Part shown: piece by piece, positions 57,969-64,000 of the stretch | How positions within the stretch are numbered: the stretch's first letter is position 1 | Layout: every line of letters starts with the position of its first letter | Source: Halalkalibacter alkaliphilus | GTDB taxonomy: Bacteria > Bacillota > Bacilli > Bacillales > Bacillaceae_D | Assembly: GCF_023555415.1 (NCBI RefSeq) | Contig: NZ_JAKRYL010000009.1 | Span: forward strand, 1 to 64,000 | Direction: 5' to 3' | DNA length: 64,000 nucleotides | Position numbers and translations under genes: made by a program | Notes under the pieces: generated by a model | Told to the model about the DNA's origin: nothing | Seen by the model: the letters and a program-made list of their open reading frames with translations, nothing else | Databases searched by the model: none

Positions 57969-58230
57969 TTTGTAAATTAAAATTACCACATATTTCCCCT
58001 GCTTGCAATAAGAAAAAGAATGAATTGATTAAAGTTAAATATTTTTCAAGAGACTGTGCATATTAATATGGTTGTCAGGAAGTTGTTGTAATCAAGGAAT
58101 AATACCTCATAACTTTAAGACATTAATTCCCTTAAATAAGTTATTTCCATTCTTGAAGAATTGTGCTCTAATAATGATTAGAACAATATTTCATTCTGTT
58201 CTAAGTAGTGATAGAAGTGAGGAATGAAGG

Positions 58231-59109
58231 TTGAAAAAGTTTAAAAAGTTTTACTTAGAGATTACAAGTATTTGTAATCTTGCTTGTAGCTTTTGTCCGC
58301 CGACAGAACGGCAAAAGCAATTCATATCTGTAGAGGATTTTTCGAAGAGATTAGACCAAATAAAACCCCACACAGACTATATTTATTTACATGTAAAAGG
58401 TGAGCCGCTGCTCCACCCTAAAATAGATCAATTGTTAGACGTAAGCCATGAAAAAGGGTTTAAAGTTAATATTACTAGCAATGGAACATTAATTAATAAA
58501 AACAAACACAAATTGTTAAATAAACCTGCACTAAGGCAGATGAATTTTTCACTTCATAGCTTTGACGGGCATACTGGTTCTACTGATAAAGAAGGATACG
58601 TAATGAGTATACTTTCTTTTATCAAAGAAGCCACTAGTCAATCAGAAATGATTGTGTCGCTAAGGCTATGGAATCTCACACAAGATAATATGACGAATCT
58701 TGAAAGACAACGAAATCGTAATATCCTTGAAATCATTGAGAAAGAATTTGATTTAGATTACAAAATTGAAGAAAAAGTGTCCCCTGGAAGCGGTGTGAAA
58801 ATAGCTGAACGGATCTTCATTAATCAAGATTATGAATTTCAATGGCCCGCTTTACATGAAGAAGAGGATGATGGGAAAGGCTTCTGTCATGGGCTTCGAA
58901 ATCAAGCAGGTATTTTAGCTAATGGGACGGTTATTCCTTGTTGTTTAGATGGGGAAGGGATTATTAACCTCGGCAATATTAATGAGAAGTCATTTTCTGA
59001 GGTTATTGAAGGGGATAGAGCCAAAAAGCTTGTAGATGGCTTTTCACGAAGAGTTGCAGTTGAGGAGTTATGTAGGAAGTGTGGTTATCGTAAGAGGTTT
59101 GGGAAGTAG
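58231..59109 (+). CDS. Radical SAM protein with SPASM-like C-terminus
   Basis: 292 aa, TTG with GTGAGGA about 9 nt upstream. [4Fe-4S]-SAM motif CNLACSFC (Cys15, Cys19, Cys22), then HVKGEPLLHP and ITSNGTLIN, the standard barrel. The C-terminal part has FCHG, NGTVIPCCLDGEG, LGNI and ELCRKCGYRKR, a SPASM/twitch type auxiliary cluster domain. Such proteins often modify peptides, but no precursor peptide gene is recognisable nearby. Substrate unknown. Confidence 0.88.
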   Translation: MKKFKKFYLEITSICNLACSFCPPTERQKQFISVEDFSKRLDQIKPHTDYIYLHVKGEPLLHPKIDQLLDVSHEKGFKVNITSNGTLINKNKHKLLNKPALRQMNFSLHSFDGHTGSTDKEGYVMSILSFIKEATSQSEMIVSLRLWNLTQDNMTNLERQRNRNILEIIEKEFDLDYKIEEKVSPGSGVKIAERIFINQDYEFQWPALHEEEDDGKGFCHGLRNQAGILANGTVIPCCLDGEGIINLGNINEKSFSEVIEGDRAKKLVDGFSRRVAVEELCRKCGYRKRFGK

Positions 59110-59160
59110 AATAATAAAAGATGCAGTTAAGGATGCTAGATGTATACAAAAAATGTAAGC

Positions 59161-59200
59161 AAGAGGTAAGGGAAAAATGTCCCCTACCTCTTATTTTTTA
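59161..59200 (+). terminator. Radical SAM gene terminator
   Basis: AAGAGGTAAGGG / CCCCTACCTCTT with a TATTTTTT tail. Confidence 0.8.
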
Positions 59201-59310
59201 CGAGGAAAAAGTCGATACTACCCTAAAATACTAATAAGAATACATAATTTATTTTCTTTGGTAAATAATAATTTTGTGATTACAGTTATAGTAATGGGGT
59301 GAGGGAATTC

Positions 59311-60312
59311 ATGGAAAATAACCAACATATAGGTATGACTTCAATAGAAATTGGTGCCTTGTGGAGTGCATACTTTTCAGAAACTACAACAAAGTGTATG
59401 ATAATTCATTTCTTAGAGAACGTCGAGGATCCAGATATTGAATCACTTTTAGTAAATGCACTTAACATCTGTAACAAACGTATTCCTAAGATTAAAGAAT
59501 TGCTTTCAAAAGAGAATGTCCCTATTCCTCAAGGATTTACTGATGAGGATGTGTATTCAGGAGCTCCGCGTCTTTTTTCTGATCCCTTTTACCTCTATTA
59601 TATTTGGTTTATGAGTAGTATGGAATTACAAGCTCATTCATTATCAATGGCATTGTGTGCCAGATCAGATGTGAGCGATTTTTATCGTGAAGTTTTAAAT
59701 GGTTCTGCTGATACAGATACGAAGTCGCGAGAGTTAGCTTTGAAAAAAGGGTACTTTATTCGTGCACCATACATTCCGACTCCACAAAAAGTAGACTTTG
59801 TAAAAAAGAAAAGTTTTTTAACGGGCTGGTTTGGCGAACGAAGGCCTTTACATGCACTTGAAATAACTCATTTATTTAAAAATGCGATGACAAATACAAT
59901 AGGCCATACATTAATAACAGGATTCAGCCAAGTAACCAAATCAAAAGACATTCGTAATTTATTTGTAAGAGGAAAAGAAATTGCAGCTAAGCATACGAAC
60001 ATATTTACTTCAGTCTTAAAAGAAGAAGAACTTTCTTCTTTTGAATCCTGGGCTGCATATGTAACTGATTCAACTAATCCACCATTTTCTGAGAAGTTGA
60101 TGTTATATCATATTACTGCATTAAACGCAGTAGGTATAGGTAACTATGGAGTATCTATGTCAGCTAGTTCAAGAAGAGACCTTGGGACTCATTACACACG
60201 TTTAATGGGAGAAGTCGCACTGTTTACAGATGATGCAGCCAACCTTATGATTGAAAAAGGTTGGCTGGAACAACCTCCACAAGCAGCAAATCGAGATGAA
60301 TTAGCAAGATAG
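59311..60312 (+). CDS. DUF3231 family protein
   Basis: 333 aa. The ATG at 59311 follows GTGAGGG by 5 nt. Two repeated all-helical halves, each with a T(S/N)xExGxLWxxY-like or HxLxTG-type four-helix bundle (MTSIEIGALWSAYFSET near the start; LHALEITHLFKNAMTNTIGHTLITGF in the second half). DUF3231 proteins resemble ferritin-like/CotF-type spore proteins and occur in bacilli. No metal ligand set can be assigned by eye. Confidence 0.85.
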   Translation: MENNQHIGMTSIEIGALWSAYFSETTTKCMIIHFLENVEDPDIESLLVNALNICNKRIPKIKELLSKENVPIPQGFTDEDVYSGAPRLFSDPFYLYYIWFMSSMELQAHSLSMALCARSDVSDFYREVLNGSADTDTKSRELALKKGYFIRAPYIPTPQKVDFVKKKSFLTGWFGERRPLHALEITHLFKNAMTNTIGHTLITGFSQVTKSKDIRNLFVRGKEIAAKHTNIFTSVLKEEELSSFESWAAYVTDSTNPPFSEKLMLYHITALNAVGIGNYGVSMSASSRRDLGTHYTRLMGEVALFTDDAANLMIEKGWLEQPPQAANRDELAR

Positions 60313-60365
60313 TTTATAATAGTTATCAATGAGAAGGAATGTAACTTAAGAATATAAAAACAACA

Positions 60366-60406
60366 AAAATCACGGAGACCAGGGTAATCAGGTCTCCGTG
60401 ATTTTT
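60366..60406 (+). terminator. DUF3231 gene terminator
   Basis: AAAATCACGGAGACC / GGTCTCCGTGATTTTT, 10-nt loop. 60407-60585 holds only the leader of the next gene. Confidence 0.9.
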
Positions 60407-60585
60407 AGTTTTTCAAGTCCTAGGGGACAACTCCATATTTTTCACTAGCAAAAACATAGAAACATAAATTTACAAAATAAATACTAGGTTAATTCACCTA
60501 TTTCTTCTAATTGGCTATGAGGTTGAACGGAAAAAAATGGGACGACATATTATGAAAAGAAAAATGAACAAAGGAGATGTCAGCA

Positions 60586-61179
60586 ATGATTCATCCAGAC
60601 ACAGAGCTTCGCTATGTAAATGATGAAATAGGGTTTGGAGTGTTTGCGACTAAATTCATACCTAAAGGTACAATAGTTTGGGCGTTAGATGAGCTTGATC
60701 AAGTGCTCGATCCCTCTTTCGTTGAAAGCCTTGATAATGAGAGGAAGAATCAGGTGAAAAAATATTCATATATAGATAATAAGGGAAGATATGTCCTTAG
60801 TTGGGATATTGGTCAATATGTGAATCATAGCTTCAAGGCAAACTGTATAAGCACACCATATGATTCAGAAATTGCTATACGAGATATTCAACCAGGAACA
60901 CAATTAACGGATGAGTATGGATGTTTGAACTTAGAGGAGCCATTTGCTTGTATACCTGAGGAAGGAATCGAGAGAACCTATGTTAGAAAAGAAGACTTAC
61001 TTGAGTATTATAAAGAATGGGATCAATTGCTTTTAGATGCTTACCAATCTTTTGATAAAGTTGAACAGCCGCTTGGGTTCTTAATTCCAACTGCTTATAG
61101 AAAGAAAATGACACTTTCCGGTAAAAAACGACAAGTGATTGACTCAATCAAAACCCTTTATTTTGAAGACAGGCAATAG
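60586..61179 (+). CDS. SET-domain protein (putative lysine methyltransferase)
   Basis: 197 aa. The ATG at 60586 lies 9 nt after AAAGGAG; an ATG three codons earlier overlaps the ribosome site. SET fold: GFGVFATKFIPKGTIVW (about 16-32), the NHS motif GQYVNHSFKANC (about 77-87) and DEYG (109-112, Tyr111), which supply SAM binding and the catalytic Tyr. A compact bacterial SET protein without post-SET Cys triad; the extra C-terminus (about 120-197) is helical and basic. It is 11 nt upstream of the YheC/YheD gene, so one operon. Substrate unknown. Confidence 0.85.
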   Translation: MIHPDTELRYVNDEIGFGVFATKFIPKGTIVWALDELDQVLDPSFVESLDNERKNQVKKYSYIDNKGRYVLSWDIGQYVNHSFKANCISTPYDSEIAIRDIQPGTQLTDEYGCLNLEEPFACIPEEGIERTYVRKEDLLEYYKEWDQLLLDAYQSFDKVEQPLGFLIPTAYRKKMTLSGKKRQVIDSIKTLYFEDRQ

Positions 61180-61190
61180 GGGGGAAAGAA

Positions 61191-62504
61191 ATGGAGTTTA
61201 TTACAATAAAGGCTATAGAATCTCCTGATTACGTCATTAGAATAAGTCATAAAATAGCAAAAAAGCTTGGCATAAATAATAAAAGTAAAGTATTGATTTG
61301 TTATGGAAGTCGACAATGGGAAGTAGCGGTATTTATAAATGACAATATGCCTCAAGAAGTTGTTGAAATCGATCAAAGTAGCATTGAAAGATTAATGATT
61401 GATACTGAATACAACTATAACTATCGATTTGAAAAAGGGAACCTAATTATTGGGCCTTTAATAGGTTTGCTATATACTCATAAAAGACGGTATTTAAAAA
61501 AGCGTTTTTCTAACGAAGAAAAGAAGAGAAAATATGATCCTTACGCAGAAATGATGAAAAAGTTAGGTGGAATAATATATGTATTTGCTACGGATCAAAT
61601 AAACTATGAAAAAGAAGAAATAAAAGGATTTGTCTATAACGCCAAAACATCTAATTGGGATGAAAAAGTGTTTCCATTACCTGCTGTTATATATCGTAAA
61701 GTATCTGTATCAGATGAATTAAAAAGTAAAATGAAAGGGAAAGTATTAAATTCATTTCGTTTTAATAAATTTGAATTCTGGGAAATGCTGAAGGTTCATC
61801 CTGATCTAGCCGCACATTTACCTGAAACAACTGGTGACATTAGCAAAAGCAGTTTAGACGCTCTATTAAAGAAATATGACAAGGTTATATTAAAACATAC
61901 GAAAAAGAAATTAGGACACGGAATTTATTTAATAACAAAGGAGAAAAATAAATATATCGTAACAAAGAACTTAACTTATGACTCTATCTATTTATCTATG
62001 AATGAAATGGTAGAATTCCTAGAGGAACATAAGGATGATTATATACTCCAACAATTTATCTCTCTAAAAACGTATGACAACCGAAAAATTGACTATCGAC
62101 TAATATTTACAAAGAATATAAAGGAAAAATGGGAATGTAAAGGTATTCTAGGTTGGTTAGGTGCCGTTGGGGGTTTTACCATTCATACGTTAGTTGAAAC
62201 AAATGGACGGACGCTTGAAGAAATGCTAAAAATTCAATTTGGTTACAACTCAAAACAAATAGCGAGAAAGAAAAAAGAAATGATTAAAATTGGAAGAAAA
62301 ATTGCTACGGCATTAGATTCAAACGACTCTCCGTATATAGATTTTGGCTTTGACTTTGGGTTAGATGAAAATGAAAAGGTATGGATTTTTGAAGCAAATG
62401 TTTACCAACAGTTGTGGTCCCCTCTTTATCTTGATGACTATGATATGTATGATCAAATAATTGATAGTATTGTAAGGTATTTAGGAAAAGAAGCTATGAG
62501 TTAG
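61191..62504 (+). CDS. YheC/YheD family ATP-grasp protein
   Basis: 437 aa, ATG with GGGGGGAAAG upstream. N-terminal beta-rich region (about 1-100) and a C-terminal ATP-grasp domain typical of YheC/YheD coat-associated proteins: KKLGHGIYLITKE, YILQQFISLKTYDNRKIDYRLIFT, GGFTIHTL, and FDFGLDENEKVWIFEANVYQQ (Asp/Glu metal ligands, Asn). ATP-grasp enzymes make amide or peptide bonds. Coupled to the SET gene upstream. Confidence 0.9.
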   Translation: MEFITIKAIESPDYVIRISHKIAKKLGINNKSKVLICYGSRQWEVAVFINDNMPQEVVEIDQSSIERLMIDTEYNYNYRFEKGNLIIGPLIGLLYTHKRRYLKKRFSNEEKKRKYDPYAEMMKKLGGIIYVFATDQINYEKEEIKGFVYNAKTSNWDEKVFPLPAVIYRKVSVSDELKSKMKGKVLNSFRFNKFEFWEMLKVHPDLAAHLPETTGDISKSSLDALLKKYDKVILKHTKKKLGHGIYLITKEKNKYIVTKNLTYDSIYLSMNEMVEFLEEHKDDYILQQFISLKTYDNRKIDYRLIFTKNIKEKWECKGILGWLGAVGGFTIHTLVETNGRTLEEMLKIQFGYNSKQIARKKKEMIKIGRKIATALDSNDSPYIDFGFDFGLDENEKVWIFEANVYQQLWSPLYLDDYDMYDQIIDSIVRYLGKEAMS

Positions 62505-62552
62505 GTTTAAAGAATTTTACCAGGACCTTCGAAACCTTTTGTTTATTTTTGT

Positions 62553-62590
62553 AAAAAAAGAGCTAGTAATTCAATTCTAGCTCTTTTTTA
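62553..62590. terminator. Bidirectional terminator
   Basis: AAAAAAGAGCTAG / CTAGCTCTTTTTT with a 9-nt loop, between the ATP-grasp gene and the convergent secreted-protein gene. Confidence 0.85.
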
Positions 62591-62632
62591 TGCAGTTGTA
62601 TTTCTTTCTATATATCAGTAAAGATATTATCC

Positions 62633-63127
62633 TTACTGCAATGCTTTACCATTTACATAAAGTGTATTAGTACTTGAAACTAGTTCAACCTTTGTAACCT
62701 CATGTCCAGAGTTACCTGGGAATGTTTCACCTACTTTAGGAATATTTCCCGCCTCAGTTTTTTCACCGAAATTGGTTAAATTAAAGCCAGTAACTTGTTT
62801 TGCTGTTCTTGCGTCATACGCTACATTACCAGTTACTGTAGAAGTTCTTTTATGCTCAACCAAATGAGTTTTTTCACCCTTCGTACCTTCTCCAGTAGTC
62901 CATTCAACGGTTACTTCAAAGCTTTGTACAGACTCATAAGTAAAAGCAAGCTCTCCAGCATTATCTTGCAATTGCTTATTATTGAAGCCTAATGCTGTTT
63001 GAACGTCACCTTTACCAACAAATCCTTTTCCAGTTTCAGAATCGAATGAAACAGCTGCAAATGTAGAACTTGCAAATAATGACATTGCTAAAGCGCCTGC
63101 TGCTAATCCAGTTAAAATCTTCTTCAT
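62633..63127 (-). CDS. Secreted protein of unknown function
   Basis: 164 aa, ATG with GAGGAGAG upstream. Signal peptide MKKILTGLAAGALAMSLFAS, cleavage after AFA/STFA about residue 24. The mature part starts with GKGFVGKGDVQTALGFNNKQLQDNAGELAF, a pattern I have seen in secreted bacterial proteins without assigned function, followed by beta-rich sequence (VEWTTGEG, VTGNVAY). Likely extracellular and of an immunoglobulin-like fold. Its long leader may be structured. Confidence 0.75.
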   Translation of the reverse strand: MKKILTGLAAGALAMSLFASSTFAAVSFDSETGKGFVGKGDVQTALGFNNKQLQDNAGELAFTYESVQSFEVTVEWTTGEGTKGEKTHLVEHKRTSTVTGNVAYDARTAKQVTGFNLTNFGEKTEAGNIPKVGETFPGNSGHEVTKVELVSSTNTLYVNGKALQ

Positions 63128-63169
63128 AATAAAACTCTCCTCTTAAATAAAATTAATTTGAACATTAAA

Positions 63170-63310
63170 TAAGAGGGCCGGTTACACCACTAGCTTCATA
63201 TAACCTTAGGTGTCCAAATTAAAAGGCTATACTTCATCGCTTCCCTAAGAAAAAACATTCAGGACTTTGCGCCTGCATTTTTCTGTGGCCACATAGAATA
63301 TAGTGCATTG
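63170..63310 (-). promoter_or_regulatory. Possible structured leader of the secreted-protein gene
   Basis: On the minus strand a GGCGCAAAGTCC block (GCAAAG at 63265-63270) is followed by a stem and AGGGAAGC, reminiscent of the GCAAAG...AGGTAGC core of cyclic-di-GMP-I riboswitches. The 5' GGCAAACC part is not evident, so this is weak. Confidence 0.25.
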
Positions 63311-63591
63311 TCTCTAAAATGAATTATATATTCAGTGTTAATAATTGGGAAGTATTTTATTTCGACAAATTTCCGCCTTATGTGTGGGTCTTAAGTATCG
63401 TTAGTTGGTAACGGCAATATTTATTCCATATTACCGTCAATTTCGACTCTGTAATGGAGAACTTCTTATTCTTAATAAAATATTTCCAAACCGGGAAATA
63501 ATGTTGCATAATTATACATAACGATGATATATTACTTATTATCTAAAAAAAGCAATGTTATGAGAAATAGAATAAATGGGAGAGAACATAT
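63311..63591. other. Divergent intergenic region, no gene seen
   Basis: AT-rich sequence between the secreted-protein leader and the YjiH-like gene. No confident promoter, repeat or RNA gene recognised. Confidence 0.45.
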
Positions 63592-64000
63592 ATGGAAGTT
63601 GGGAAAATACAAAAGGTAGAGGAATTTAGTAAGAAAAAAGAGTTTACAGCAAAGCAATATATGAAGTTTTGGCTGCCTTCATTAATTGGGGTGTTACTAT
63701 TTCTCGTGCCTATTTCAGTAAATGACAAGGTGACAATCGGATTAGGAGTGTTAGCAGATGCCTTGCAAGGTGCTATAGCTGATTACATTCCTTTATTTAT
63801 GACGATCATACTTTGTTTATCGGCTGTTGGTAGTTTAGTAGTAAAATTTACAAAAATTGAAGCTATTAATAAAAGTTCTTTTTTAAGTAGTTTATTTGAT
63901 ATTACACCATTCTGGGTAACCTTGAGATGTATTGGGGCGGTATTTGCTGTTGTTACATTGATTGAAATAGGTCCTGAATTCATTTGGTCAAGTTTCACAG
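63592..64000 (+). CDS. YjiH-like membrane protein with nucleoside-recognition (Gate) domain, 5' part
   Basis: Starts at the ATG at 63592 with GGGAGAG upstream and runs off the right edge (136 codons seen). After a charged start (KIQKVEEFSKKKEFTAKQYMKF) come helices WLPSLIGVLLFLVPI, LGVLADALQGAIADYIPLFMTII and IGAVFAVVTLIEIGPEFIW. FLPSxxGVxLFLxP plus the Gate pattern fits YjiH proteins. Transport role inferred; substrate unknown. Confidence 0.75.
   Translation, partial: MEVGKIQKVEEFSKKKEFTAKQYMKFWLPSLIGVLLFLVPISVNDKVTIGLGVLADALQGAIADYIPLFMTIILCLSAVGSLVVKFTKIEAINKSSFLSSLFDITPFWVTLRCIGAVFAVVTLIEIGPEFIWSSFT

Noticed and set aside
59132-59233. 33-codon frame with two Cys after the radical SAM gene, considered as a precursor peptide
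   Set aside because: It overlaps the intrinsic terminator, its AAGG is directly adjacent to the ATG, and it has no leader-like features.

Overview
The window is the replication-origin region of a low-GC Gram-positive, endospore-forming member of the Bacillaceae. Gene order and protein sequence match the Bacillus subtilis / alkaliphilic Bacillus origin region gene for gene: gyrA, gyrB, remB, recF, yaaA, dnaN and dnaA leave the origin on the minus strand; rpmH, rnpA, yidC, jag, mnmE, mnmG, rsmG, noc, soj and spo0J leave it on the plus strand. The secreted GH10 xylanase and the overall gene set suggest a soil or alkaliphilic bacillus (Halalkalibacter/Alkalihalobacillus-like). The species call is inference; the family call is firm.

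Layout. 1-230: promoters and leader of an rRNA operon that runs off the left edge (minus). 232-9030: HD-GYP-like protein, gyrase, RemB, RecF, YaaA and the sliding clamp. 9031-11965: oriC in two parts around dnaA, namely a DnaA-trio/DnaA-box unwinding module between dnaA and dnaN and a DnaA-box cluster upstream of dnaA, followed by about 0.6 kb of hairpin repeats. 11966-21420: rpmH to spo0J with two parS sites. 21579-27257: cysteine desulfurase, DUF554, YyaC, YkvI-like, YyzM and YchF. 28177-34317: rpsF-ssb-rpsR, yybS-gdpP-rplI and the replicative helicase. 35303-37536: purA and a five-tRNA operon (Lys, Glu, Asp, Phe, Thr). 37756-46301: M23/LysM/G5 peptidase and the walRKHIJ-htrC operon. 46826-47533: CxxH/CxxC protein and rlmH inside a second DnaA-box cluster.

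The conserved backbone ends at rlmH. From there to the end lies accessory DNA: an RluF-type pseudouridine synthase between two copies of the rlmH 3' end, a decayed surface-protein gene, a sugar-related group (NAD-dependent epimerase, aldo/keto reductase, GH10 xylanase, GPH-family symporter) with one palindromic operator at both ends, and a spore-related group (coat transglutaminase Tgl, YjcZ-like peptide, radical SAM protein, DUF3231 protein, SET-domain protein next to a YheC/YheD ATP-grasp protein, a secreted protein and the start of a YjiH-like membrane protein).

Most unusual observations: (1) a dispersed, nested three-helix repeat of about 80 bp with compensatory base changes in all helices, at least nine copies, placed after gene-end hairpins; (2) a 28-bp direct repeat of the rlmH 3' end bracketing exactly 960 bp, at the position used by staphylococcal SCC cassettes; (3) the shared operator flanking the xylan/sugar block; (4) the SET methyltransferase plus YheC/YheD ATP-grasp pair. 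No CRISPR array, insertion sequence or prophage was seen.
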